64,000 bases of DNA from Rubrobacter marinus (lineage in GTDB: Bacteria > Actinomycetota > Rubrobacteria > Rubrobacterales > Rubrobacteraceae). The stretch spans positions 3,782,001 to 3,846,000 of the forward strand of contig NZ_CP045121.1 of NCBI RefSeq assembly GCF_011492965.1, written 5' to 3'. A program made the position numbers and the translations under genes. Under the pieces are notes generated by a model. The model ran no database searches. It saw nothing but the letters and a program-made list of their open reading frames with translations, and was not told the DNA's origin. Below are positions 39,612 to 50,853 of this stretch, piece by piece (the stretch's first letter is position 1; each line of letters begins with the position of its first letter).

Positions 39612-40069
39612 CTAGGCGGGGTAAAGTCCAGCTCGCTCGTGATCTCGATGCTCCCTTTGAGGGAACGGGCGACGGGGCAAGAGTCCGCGTAGACGCCGAG
39701 CACGCGGTCTATCGTCCCCTTGTCGTCCTCGCTCGCCGTGAGGCGGAAGACCTGGCGGATCCGCTTGATCACCAGCACCTTCCCTCTACCTCCACCTCCC
39801 CGACCGCGTCCGCGTCGAGGCTGCCCACTTCGATCTGACGCGCTGCCAGCGCGCCGGCAAAGGTGCCGAGCAGTCAGCCGCCGGCCGCGGCGACGACGTA
39901 GTCCAGCGTGGAGGCGTGCGGCTCCTCCGCCCCGGCGCGACGCCGTAGTGCTCCGCGATCTCGCTGTGCACGCCGAACAGAACCGGCTCCTCCTCACCGG
40001 GGACGTAGGCCCGCCGGACCTTGCCCCCACCGGCTCGAGCTTGACCGTCGAGACGTACTTTACTGCCAC
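39612..40069 (-). CDS. OsmC-family protein with in-frame UGA at the catalytic Cys (putative selenoprotein; four frameshifts)
   Basis: GTG 40069 has AAAGGGG upstream. Restoring one base near 40022, 39940, 39784 and 39618 gives a protein of about 153 residues: AVKYVSTVKLEPVG, FGVHSEIAEHYGVAPGAEEP, TLDYVVAAAGG-UGA-LLGTFAG, RIRQVFRLTASEDDKGTIDRVL and YADSCPVARSLKGSIEI. The last segment, with its Cys, is an OsmC hallmark. The UGA (39874-39876) replaces the first peroxidatic Cys codon, and a hairpin follows at SECIS distance. OsmC/Ohr proteins reduce organic hydroperoxides. Sec readthrough, a TGC-to-TGA read error or a true nonsense change remain possible. Confidence 0.6.
39837..39876 (-). promoter_or_regulatory. 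Candidate bacterial SECIS element after the UGA of the OsmC gene
   Basis: On the minus strand the UGA (39874-39876) is followed 26 nt later by the loop of a stem GGCGCGCU-GGC-AGCGCGUC (8 bp including one G-U, 39837-39855). The apical GG and this distance fit what is known of bacterial SECIS hairpins. The fold was made by eye. Confidence 0.4.
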
Positions 40070-40073
40070 CGCA

Positions 40074-40200
40074 AACCCCTTTACTCGCCTACGCAAAATA
40101 GTATAAATTGAGTTCCTATACGTTTTTACGTAGAGGTCTTTACGTAAATCAGCGTAGGAATTTCGGATTGTTCTGAGTTATCAAAGTTCTTTTGGAAACG
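40074..40200. other. AT-rich intergenic island with TTTACGTA repeats
   Basis: This stretch between the OsmC gene (-) and the HEAT-repeat gene (+) is far more AT-rich than its surroundings. TTTACGTA occurs twice (40125-40132 and 40139-40146), and TACGT-TTT-TACGTA is near-palindromic. On the minus strand TATACT (complement of 40100-40105) could be the OsmC -10. It probably holds divergent promoters and a regulator site. Confidence 0.45.
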
Positions 40201-40258
40201 ATCGACGACCACGTTTGTAGGAGCGATTCTTTGCGAGATACGTTTGAGGGTTCGGGGC

Positions 40259-41479
40259 TTGAGCTTCACGCTGTTGGAGGCTGGGATCCTGGGGTGGCCG
40301 TGTTGAACGCGCTCACCCTGACGGTCACGGTGGCCGCCAAAGGGTCGAGGGGGTCAAGCGCCGTTGGCAGACCTCCAAGCGGGCGAAGCTGGAGGCCGGG
40401 TTGGAGGCCTTTTTAAGTGGGAGGGCCGGTGGGTTGATGATCCGGTGGCCCCGGTCCTGGGAGTGGGACATCCTGGCCACGCTGATGAGCGAGCGTCTCG
40501 CCCGGGTGGAGCGGATCGGGGCGGAGAGGGAGAGGCTCTCCGAGGCGGCGGTGGAGATCGGGCTGGCGCGGAGGTACGCCGGGATGCTCCATTCGCCGCG
40601 GCGCTGGTACAGGGCCCGGGCCGCGGAGAACCTCGGCCACTTCGGGGGGGAAGAGGCGGTCGCGCTGCTCGGCAGGCTGCTCGACGACCGGGACGAGACG
40701 GTGCGGGCGGTGGCCGCCCGCGCCCTCGCCCGCATCGGGACCGGGGAGACCGCCCGGCTCCTCGCGCGCACCCTGGAGGACCCCTCCGAGCTCACGCGGC
40801 TCAGGGTCGCCGAGAACTTGCAGCGGGTCGGCCCGGCGGCGGAGGAGCCGCTCGCGCAGGTCCTCTCCCGGCAGAACGGGGCCGGGGCGGTCCTCGCGGC
40901 TCAGGTGCTGGGGAACCTGGGGGCGGATGTGGCGCGGGCGGAACTGGCGCGGGCCGCGCGCGGCGCGGCGAGCACCGACCTCAGGGCGCAGGCGACGCTG
41001 GCGCTCGGCAAGATCTCGAACCCCGGCGACCTCCCCACGCTGCTGGGGGCCGCCGAGGACCCCGCGTGGCCGGTCCGGGCGCAGGCCGCCAACGCCCTGG
41101 GCATGGTCGGGGACCCCGAGGCCGTACCCGTGCTACGGGGGCTCGTCTCCGACGGGGAGTGGTGGGTACGGCTCAACGCCGCCCGCGCGCTCGCCGGGCT
41201 GGGGACGCCGGGCGAGGGGCCCTGCTGGAGCTGCTCGGCAGCCCCGACCGGTTCGCGCGCGACAGGGCGGCGGCGACGCTAGAGTCCGAGGGGGTGCTGG
41301 ACCGCTGGGTCGGGGAGATGGCGGCGCCGGGCGAGACGGGCGAGACGGCGCGTAGGGGGGTGCGGGCCATCATCCACGCCGGCGCGGAACGGTACCCGAG
41401 AAGCCTCCTGGCGTCCATACCCCAAGGCCCCGAGAAGGACGCGCTGTGCGCGGAGCTCGCGGGGACGGCCGGTAGGTGA
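40259..41479 (+). CDS. Membrane-anchored HEAT-repeat protein (three frameshifts)
   Basis: TTG 40259 (GAGGG 8 nt upstream) starts an N-terminal membrane helix, SFTLLEAGILG then VAVLNALTLTVTVAA, if one base near 40291 is restored. After another near 40351 the chain runs RRWQTSKRAKLEAGLEAFLSG and into at least five HEAT repeats (RAVAARALARIGTGETARLL, RLRVAENLQRVGPAAEEPL, VRAQAANALGMVGDPEAVPVL). A third loss lies near 41218. About 406 residues end in a GTGA overlap with the GT2 gene. A one-helix anchor plus cytoplasmic HEAT array suggests a scaffold for that transferase. Confidence 0.75.
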
Positions 41480-42903
41480 CGCTCCTAGACCTCCTCCTGG
41501 CGTTCAACCAGTTCGTGCTCGGGTACTTTGTGGTGCTCAACACCGTGTACCTCGTGCTGTACGCGGTCTCGTTCGTGGAGGTCGCCGACCACGCCCGGCG
41601 CGAGATCTTCAGCGGCCTCCCGGAGCTTTTCGCCTCCGCCTATTCGCCGCCGGTCTCCGTCGTGGTCCCCGCTTACAACGAGGAGGTGACCATCGCCTCC
41701 AGCGTCCGCTCGCTCCTGACCATGCGCTACCCGCTGCACGAGGTCGTGGTCGTCAACGACGGCTCGAAGGATCGGACGCTGGAGGTCTTGAAGGAGACGT
41801 TCGGCCTCAGGGAGGCGGACCAGCCCGTGCGCATGCAGCTGCGGACCGCCCCCATACGCGGCGTCTACGTCTCCCCGACGGAGCGTCTGATCGTCGTGGA
41901 CAAGGAGAACGGGGGGCGCTCGGACGCCCTGAACGCCGGCGTCTGCGCGGCCGGCCACCCCTTCGTCTGCTTCACCGACGCCGACGTCGTGATGGAGGAG
42001 GACGCGCTGCTGCGCGTCGCGCGCCCGCTCATCGAGTCGGAGAACGTCGTCGCCGTCGGCGGCATCGTGCGGGTGGCGAACGGGTGCGAGATCCGGGACG
42101 GACGCGTGGTCGAGGTCAGGGCCCCGAGGAACCCCATCGCGGCCTTTCAGGTCGTCGAATACCTCAGGGCCTTTGTCGCGAGCAGGACGGGGTGGAGCAG
42201 GATCAACTCGCTCCTTATCGTCTCCGGCGCGTTCGGGATGTTTCGGCGCCGGGACATCCTGAACTTCGGCGGCCTGGAGGTGGACACGATCGCCGAGGAC
42301 ATGGAGCTCACCCTCCGCTTCCACAAGCTTTATAAGAAGAGCGGTAGCAAGTACCGGGTGGTCTTTATCCCGGACCCGGTGGCCTGGACCGAGGTGCCCA
42401 GCACCCTGCGCGTCCTCGGCCGCCAGCGGGATCGCTGGCACCGGGGCCTTATCGAGACGCTGGTCCGCTACCGCCGCATGATCTTCAACCCCTCCTACGG
42501 ATCGGTGGGCCTCTTGGGCCTGCCCTACTTCCTCTTCTTCGAGTTTCTGGGGCCGCTGGTGGAGCTCGCCGGGTACGTCGCCCTGGTGGTGAGCCTCCTG
42601 CTCGGGGTGCTGAACACCGAGTTCGCCCTGCTGTTCTTTCTCGTCTCGGTCGGGTGGGGGTCCTTTCTCTCCCTGGCGGCGGTCTTTCTGGAGGAGCTGC
42701 GCCTGAGGCGCTACCCCCGCTGGGGCGACCTGGGGAAGCTCTCGCTGTACGCGGTCGCCGAGAACCTCGGCTACCGGCAGCTGAACACCGTCTGGCGGGT
42801 GATCGCCATGGTCTCCTACCTGCGCAACAAGAAGGGCTGGGGCGAGATGGAGCGCCAGGGGTTCGACGACCCCGAGGGCGAGCAGACGCTACGCAGGATG
42901 TAG
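41476..42903 (+). CDS. Processive GT2 glycosyltransferase (polysaccharide synthase type)
   Basis: An intact protein of 475 residues. Two N-terminal membrane segments (FVLGYFVVLNTVYLVLYAV) precede a GT2 domain with VSVVVPAYNEEVTIASSVRSL, VVVNDGSKD (D1), CFTDADVVMEED (DxD), TIAEDMELTLRFH (base Asp in ED) and RQRDRWHRG (QxxRW). These are the marks of processive synthases such as cellulose, hyaluronan or poly-GlcNAc synthases. Three or four C-terminal helices follow. It starts at GTG 41476 overlapping the HEAT-repeat gene. The polymer is unknown. Confidence 0.92.
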   Translation: MTLLDLLLAFNQFVLGYFVVLNTVYLVLYAVSFVEVADHARREIFSGLPELFASAYSPPVSVVVPAYNEEVTIASSVRSLLTMRYPLHEVVVVNDGSKDRTLEVLKETFGLREADQPVRMQLRTAPIRGVYVSPTERLIVVDKENGGRSDALNAGVCAAGHPFVCFTDADVVMEEDALLRVARPLIESENVVAVGGIVRVANGCEIRDGRVVEVRAPRNPIAAFQVVEYLRAFVASRTGWSRINSLLIVSGAFGMFRRRDILNFGGLEVDTIAEDMELTLRFHKLYKKSGSKYRVVFIPDPVAWTEVPSTLRVLGRQRDRWHRGLIETLVRYRRMIFNPSYGSVGLLGLPYFLFFEFLGPLVELAGYVALVVSLLLGVLNTEFALLFFLVSVGWGSFLSLAAVFLEELRLRRYPRWGDLGKLSLYAVAENLGYRQLNTVWRVIAMVSYLRNKKGWGEMERQGFDDPEGEQTLRRM

Positions 42904-42907
42904 CTTC

Positions 42908-43897
<990 letters not shown>

Positions 43898-43961
43898 GGC
43901 ATTCTCCCCGCGTCGCCGGACGGTCCCGACCAGTCTACATAATCTTTCGGAGATCCCCGTC

Positions 43962-44315
43962 CTAGCGGGCCGTCTGCTCCGGGAGGCGGCCCATCACGGC
44001 GCGCAGGCCGAAGTCGCCCGGCAGGTCGGAGACGAACCGGCGGAAGCCCAGGGTCTTTTTGGAGTCGAGGACCACCGGGCGGCCGGCGAGGTGCGGGAAG
44101 ATGGCGCGGGCGGCGTAGATCGGGGCCTCCCCCTTGAGCCGGACGAGGCCCTTGCGCTTGCGGGCGCCCTCCTCCTTCATCGCGTAGAGGCTCGCCTCCC
44201 CCGCCCCCGCGCAGCAGACCGCCATCCGGTGCCAGTCCAGGACGAGGGCCTCGCCGGGGCGCAGAGCGTCGCGCGCGGCCGGGGTCATCCTCACGTCGAA
44301 CTCGTGCTCCTTCAT
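43962..44315 (-). CDS. Hypothetical protein, 117 aa, with a Cys-Cys pair
   Basis: A 117-residue protein, [20 protein letters not shown], then [67 protein letters not shown]. It has an alpha/beta feel with a CC pair near residue 35, which could bind a metal or cluster, but I do not recognise a family. It sits between two aldo/keto reductase genes on the same strand with 12 nt to the upstream one, so it is probably co-transcribed with it. Confidence 0.65.
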   Translation of the reverse strand: MKEHEFDVRMTPAARDALRPGEALVLDWHRMAVCCAGAGEASLYAMKEEGARKRKGLVRLKGEAPIYAARAIFPHLAGRPVVLDSKKTLGFRRFVSDLPGDFGLRAVMGRLPEQTAR

Positions 44316-44327
44316 GCCACCATCGTA

Positions 44328-45326
44328 TCAGACGCGCTGGACGTTCCGGATGATGTTGTACGGGTAAAGGTCGGGCGGCCGGCTCGCCTCCGAGAGGCGG
44401 GAGACCCACTCCTCGGGGAGCTCCCATCCCGTGGCGCCGAGGTTGTCCTCGAGCTGGTCGGGGCGGCGAGCGCCCAGGATCGGGGCGGTCACGCCGGGCT
44501 GGCGGAGAAGCCAGTTCAGGGCGATCTGGGCGTAGCTCTTGCCGGTCTCCTCGTGGATCTCGCCGATCACGTCGAGCGTCCGCCAGTTGCGCTCGACGGC
44601 TCGCTTCTTCCAGGCCTCCTCGAGGTCGTCGGACGCCTCGGCGATCCGGGACCCCTCGGGGGGCTCCTCCCCGCGCCGGTACTTGCCGGAGAGGAAGCCG
44701 CCCCCCAGAGGGCCCCACGGGATGACGCCGAGGCCCTCCTCGCGACATGCCGGCAGGACCTCGTACTCGATGTTCCGCTCGACGAGGGAGTACTGGGGCT
44801 GGAGGCAGACGAACCGCGCGAGCCCTTTGGCCTCGCTCGTCGCGACGCTCTTCATGATCTGCCACGCCGAGAAGTTCGAGACGCCCACGTAGCGCACCTT
44901 CCCCGCCCGCACGAGGTCGCTCAGCGCCTCCAGCGTCTCCTCGATCGGGGTCGCCGCGTCCCAGGCGTGGACCTGGTAGAGGTCGATGTGGTCCATGCCG
45001 AGGCGCCGGAGGCTCGCCTCGCAGCCGGAGATGACGTGCTTGCGCGAGAGCCCGACGTCGTTCGGGCCGTCGCCCATCGGGAAGCGGACCTTTGTCGCCA
45101 GCACGTAGTCGTCGCGGGGGACGTCCTTCAAGGCCCTGCCGGTGATCTCCTCCGACACGCCCGTCTCGTAGACGTCGGCGGTGTCGATGAAGTTGCCGCC
45201 CGCCTCGAGGTACCGGGCGACGATCCCGCGCGAACCCTCCTCGTCGAGCTCCCGCCCGAATGTCATGCACCCCAGGCACAGCTCCGAGACCATAAGCCCC
45301 GTCCGTCCCAGCCTTCGGTAATCCAA
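44328..45326 (-). CDS. Aldo/keto reductase
   Basis: A 332-residue aldo/keto reductase distinct from the one at 42.9 kb: [40 protein letters not shown] (Asp, Tyr), [10 protein letters not shown] (Lys), [21 protein letters not shown] (His). The C-terminal [16 protein letters not shown] binds NADP(H). It starts at TTG 45326 with GAGGGG upstream. Likely an NADPH-dependent reductase of reactive carbonyls. Confidence 0.93.
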   Translation of the reverse strand: MDYRRLGRTGLMVSELCLGCMTFGRELDEEGSRGIVARYLEAGGNFIDTADVYETGVSEEITGRALKDVPRDDYVLATKVRFPMGDGPNDVGLSRKHVISGCEASLRRLGMDHIDLYQVHAWDAATPIEETLEALSDLVRAGKVRYVGVSNFSAWQIMKSVATSEAKGLARFVCLQPQYSLVERNIEYEVLPACREEGLGVIPWGPLGGGFLSGKYRRGEEPPEGSRIAEASDDLEEAWKKRAVERNWRTLDVIGEIHEETGKSYAQIALNWLLRQPGVTAPILGARRPDQLEDNLGATGWELPEEWVSRLSEASRPPDLYPYNIIRNVQRV

Positions 45327-45593
45327 GAGAACCCCTCCGCGTTCGGCGACAAACCGCGGACCACTCTAGCACCGTGCGTCGCGCGGGGTCCCGGTCCGTG
45401 CGAGGTCCGCACGCAGAGCATGGCGAAGCGAGGTTTGCGCGCCGGGGGAGCAACGTTGGGGCGCATCGTTGCGTAATCAGGTTCGTGGGCCGCTGCGGCG
45501 ACGTTGCGGGATGGGGCTACGAGGCGAGACAATGCGCGAGGGTCGGTGCGGAGGGTCTCGAACTCGGGTGGGGTCGAGAGGAAGGGGAGGGCT

Positions 45594-46541
45594 TTGACGG
45601 CAGGTACTCTGAAGAATGGAGACGCGGGGCGTCCACCCGGCGAGGATCTCCTCGTGGAGACGCGCGGCCTCACCAAGCGCTACGGCAGGCGGATCACCGC
45701 CGTGGATAACCTGGATCTCGCGGTGAGGCGCGGCGAGGTCTACGGTTTCCTCGGGCCGAACGGGGCGGGCAAGACGACCACGCTGCGGATGCTGCTCGGC
45801 CTGATCCGGCCGTCCTCGGGCAGGGCGCGCGTCCTCGGGGAGAGGCCCGGCGCCCCCGACGGGCTCGCGCGCATCGGCGCCCTGGTCGAGTCGCCGGCCT
45901 TCTACCCTTACCTCTCCGGCAAGGACAACCTGCGCGTGATGGCCCGCTACGCGGACGTCCCGTGGTGGCGGGTGGACGAGGCCCTCATGGAGGTGGAGCT
46001 CCAGGGCAGGGCGAAGGACAAGTTCAGGAAGTACTCCCTGGGCATGAAGCAGCGCCTCGGCGTCGCGGCGGCCCTCTTGAAGGACCCGGAGCTCCTGATC
46101 CTCGACGAGCCCACGAACGGCCTCGACCCCAAGGGGATGGCGGACATGCGCGCCCTGATCCGGGAGCTCGGCAGCGGCGAGAGGACGGTGCTGCTCTCCA
46201 GCCACCTCCTCGGCGAGGTCGAGCAGATCTGCGACCGGGTCGGGGTGGTGAGGAAGGGCAGGCTCGTCGCCGAGGGGACGGTCGCGGAGCTTCGGGGTCG
46301 CGAGGGCCTGCTCGTGCGGGCCGAGCCCCTGGAGGAGGCCTCGTACATCGCGGCCCGGCTCGAGGGCGTGGAGGAGGCGACGGTGGTCGACGGGACTCTC
46401 AGGCTCGTCGCGGACCCCGAACGGTCCGCCGAGATCAACGCCAAGCTCGTGAGCGCAGGAATCCGGGTGAGCGAGCTGAGGCCGGCGGAGCAGTCGCTCG
46501 AAGAGGTGTTCCTGGAGCTTACGGGAAGGGAGACGGTCTGA
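45594..46541 (+). CDS. ABC transporter ATP-binding protein (BcrA-like)
   Basis: TTG 45594 is set by GAAGGGGAGG just upstream. 315 residues: Walker A GPNGAGKTT, signature KYSLGMKQRLGVAAALL, Walker B LLILDEPTNGLDPKG, H-loop LLSSHLLGEVEQI, then a DUF4162-type C-terminal tail (ELRPAEQSLEEVFLELTGR). This is the bacitracin/lantibiotic-resistance (BcrA/LptF-like) subgroup of ABC-2 ATPases. It drives the permease that starts 1 nt after its stop. Confidence 0.93.
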   Translation: MTAGTLKNGDAGRPPGEDLLVETRGLTKRYGRRITAVDNLDLAVRRGEVYGFLGPNGAGKTTTLRMLLGLIRPSSGRARVLGERPGAPDGLARIGALVESPAFYPYLSGKDNLRVMARYADVPWWRVDEALMEVELQGRAKDKFRKYSLGMKQRLGVAAALLKDPELLILDEPTNGLDPKGMADMRALIRELGSGERTVLLSSHLLGEVEQICDRVGVVRKGRLVAEGTVAELRGREGLLVRAEPLEEASYIAARLEGVEEATVVDGTLRLVADPERSAEINAKLVSAGIRVSELRPAEQSLEEVFLELTGRETV

Positions 46542-46542
46542 G

Positions 46543-47407
46543 ATGGGGGCAAGCCTCTCGGCGGAGCTGTTGAAGCTCCGCAAGCGCCCGTCGACCTGGA
46601 TCCTCGCGGCAGTCTTCGTGGCCGTCGTCCTCCTGTTCGGCTACCTCCTCACCTACTCCTTCGTCTCCAACCCTCCCCGCCCCCGAGGACTTGCCGCCCG
46701 AGGTCCGGGCCCAGGAGGAGGCGTTCGCCGAGCAGCAGTTGAACGCGCTCCTGCCGGAGAGCTTGCTCTCGAACCTGTTCGGCAGCGGCGTATTCGGCAT
46801 CGGCGGGGCCATAGCCCTCATCTTCGGCGCCCTCGCCGCCGGGAGCGAGTACGGCTGGGGGACGCTGAAGAGCGTCCTGAGCCAGAGGCCCGGCAGGCTC
46901 GGCGTCCTCCTCGGAAAGCTGGCGGCCCTGGGCCTGTTCCTGCTCCTGTTCGTACTGTTGGCCCTCTCGGCGGCGGCGCTGGGCAGCTTCGCCGTCGCCC
47001 GGCTGGAGGAGGCGGCCGTGGACTGGCCTTCGGTCGGCGAGCTCTTCCGCGGCTTCGGCGCTGGAGCCCTGATCCTGCTGGTCTGGGGCTCCCTGGGCTT
47101 CGCGCTCGCCGTCCTGTTCAGGGGCACTGCGCTCGCCATCGGGCTCGGGCTGGCGTACGCTCTAGCGGTCGAGAACATCCTCGCGACCCTACCGATCGAG
47201 GGCGACACCTTCGAGAGGATCCGCAAGGCGACGCTGGGGGAGAACACGCTCGGCCTCTCGAACTCCTTCGGCTCCCCCTTCCCGGAGGGCTTCGGGGTGC
47301 CGGAGCCGCTCGTGGAGCCGGAGCGGGCCGTGCTGGTGCTCTCGGCCTACGCCGTCGGGTTCGTCCTCCTCGCCGCGCTCCTCTTGTGGAGGCGGGACGT
47401 CACGTAA
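46543..47407 (+). CDS. ABC-2 family permease (frameshift near residue 45)
   Basis: The ATG at 46543 starts the first helix (STWILAAVFVAVVLLFGYLLTYSFV). Two bases are missing near 46675, in CCCTCCCCGCCCCC; then EDLPPEVRAQEEAFAEQQLNALL begins the periplasmic loop, and five helices follow (FGIGGAIALIFGALAAG, LLGKLAALGLFLLLFVLLAL, GALILLVWGSLGFALAV, ALAIGLGLAYALAVENI and VLVLSAYAVGFVLLAALLLW). EYGWGTLKSVLSQRPGRLGVLLGK is the cytoplasmic coupling segment. Partner of the BcrA-like ATPase; probably an antimicrobial-peptide or lipid exporter. Confidence 0.85.
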
Positions 47408-47431
47408 GAACTCCGCCGCGTCCGGCGGCCC

Positions 47432-47772
47432 CTAGGAGGCGCCGGGGTTACCGGCGAGGACGTTGAGGACGACCACGCCGGCTAGGATCAGGGCGATCCC
47501 CGCGACGTGGGCCGGCCCCAGCGCCTCCCGCCAGACGAGCACCCCGATGAGCACGGAGCCGACGGTGCCGAGCCCGGACCAGATGGCGTAGGCGATGCCC
47601 AAGGGGAGCTGCTTCAAGCTCAACGACAGAAAGTAGAACGCCGCGCAGTACCCCAGCACCGCCACCACCGAGGGCCCGAGCCGGACGAAGCCCTCGGAGG
47701 CCTTGAGCCCGGCGGTCCCGATCACCTCCCGGCGATGGCGAGCATGAGTAGAAACAACGCGACAGGGTTCAT
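47432..47772 (-). CDS. Small multidrug resistance (SMR/EmrE-like) efflux protein (one frameshift)
   Basis: The ATG at 47772 has GGAGG 8 nt upstream. Restoring one G near 47725 joins NPVALFLLMLAIAGE to VIGTAGLKASEGF, placing the essential membrane Glu at position 16 (E14 in EmrE). The rest has four helices with AIWSGLGTVGSVLIGVLVWRE and GIALILAGVVVLNV, the SMR signature. About 114 residues, the family length. As a proton antiporter it would expel lipophilic cations or guanidinium. It converges on the ABC permease. Confidence 0.88.
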
Positions 47773-47848
47773 CCGAGAGACCTCCGGGACGAGTGGGGCA
47801 AGAAGGCCCTAGTGTACAGGTGTATTGCGGACCGCCCGGAGGGGGCGG

Positions 47849-49572
<1,724 letters not shown>

Positions 49573-49648
49573 GCGTTGAATGATAACCCCGCCGGCCCCA
49601 CAAGGCACATCGATCGGGACACACGCCGGCCTGGGGTAGAATCCCCCC

Positions 49649-50121
49649 GTGGTGGCGAGGGAGAGAGAAGGAGCGGCCGAGGGCACGGGCGGGGGCGGAG
49701 CGCCCCTGCGGGGAGCCGCGCTCGCGGCCGGCCTGCTGGAGGAGGCCTGGTCCCTCCCGGAGGCCGAAGCCCCCTCCCTGCGCGCCGCCGTGACGCGGGA
49801 GCTCGCCCGGGGCCTGCGGGCGGAGCTCGAAGCGCTCGCCGGCGCGGCCGACCCCCATCCCGTGGAGGGGGCGCTGCGGGCGGCGGACGTCGCGAGCCTC
49901 GGCGCCGCCTCCCTGGAAGAGCTGCCGGAGGAGAACGCACGAACGGCCCTCGCGGCCACGCACCTCGCCGCCGGGGCCGCGAGGGCCCTCCACGCCCTCG
50001 CCGGGGAGGCCGGGCTGGCGGGGGAACGGGCGGAGTACGCACGAAAGGACGCCCGCGGGCCGCGTGGCGGGCCGGGCTGGCCGCCCGCCAGGCCGACGAG
50101 TTTCTGGAGGGGACGGGCTAG
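49649..50121 (+). CDS. Hypothetical alanine-rich helical protein (one frameshift, leaderless)
   Basis: GTG 49649 lies 6 nt after a TAGAAT -10 (49637-49642), implying a leaderless transcript. The protein, about 158 residues once a base near 50060 is restored, is helical and rich in Ala/Glu/Leu (ALAAGLLEEAWSLPEAEAPSL, LPEENARTALAATHLAAGAARALHALAGEAG, RAGLAARQADEFLEGTG). No family recognised. It runs divergently from nadE and converges on the NUDIX gene, their stops touching. Confidence 0.55.
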
Positions 50122-50749
50122 GGGCCTCCCCCGCCTCTTCGCCGGCCAGGACCTTCCGGGCCGCCCGCGCGACGAGCAGCAGGTAGCCGTCCTCGCCGGG
50201 GACGAAGTCTTCGATCCTCACGCTCGTCGCCCGCGCCTCCCCGTCGGCCCACTCCTCCGCGGGCACGGCCTCGCCCCCGCACAGCCCCTCGACATCGTCG
50301 AGGCGGAGGCGCGCCACGGAGGCGACCTCCTCCCTTTGCAGGCGGAGATCCGGGGGCGAGAGCCGCCTCACGAGAAGGAAGACGTCCTGGAACTCGCGGT
50401 CGGTCCCGGCCGGTATCTCCAGCTCGTTTCTGCGCGTCCCGAGCGCCACGACGTCGCCGCCCCCGACGGTGAGCCCGAGCTCCTCCTCCACCTCCCGCAG
50501 CCCGTCGAGCCCGGCCTCCCCCGCCATGAGGTGCCCGGCGGCGGTCACATCGAGCTTCTCCGGCCACGTCTCCTTGCCCGGGGCGCGCCGCTGCACGACG
50601 AGGTACGGACCATCCGGGCCGTCGCCCGGGTCCACGATCCAGAGGTGGAAACAGCGGTGCCACAGCCCCGTCCGGTGCGCCTCGCTCTTCCACGCGATTC
50701 GCCCCGTCTTCGCCCCGTGTTCGTCGAGGATGTCGATCTTCTCGTCCAC
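50118..50749 (-). CDS. NUDIX hydrolase, isopentenyl-diphosphate-isomerase-like (frameshift at the end)
   Basis: A protein of about 210 residues: DEKIDILDEHGAKTGRIAWK, LWHRCFHLWIVD, YLVVQRRAPGKETWPEKLDVTAAGHL, then the Nudix box GHLMAGEAGLDGLREVEEELGL. The domain resembles the YfcD/Idi type, often described as a NUDIX hydrolase in actinobacteria. The box has six residues between the conserved Glu and RE instead of seven, so a codon may be lost. A missing base near 50124 would give a TAG stop in line with the neighbouring gene's end. The substrate is unknown. Confidence 0.82.
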
Positions 50750-50853
50750 GGCGACAGGTTAACAGGGGAGCCGTGCGCGGGCCCGGAAACATGCGCCGCG
50801 CGCGAAAAGCTGACAAGCTGACGGGCTGTCGGCGTCGATCGGAGGGAGGCCCC

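Noticed and set aside
47700-47772. In-frame TGA near codon 17 of the SMR efflux gene as a second selenocysteine
   Set aside because: Adding one G at a G run restores the essential membrane Glu and the family sequence, so a base loss explains it; SMR proteins have no Cys at this site.
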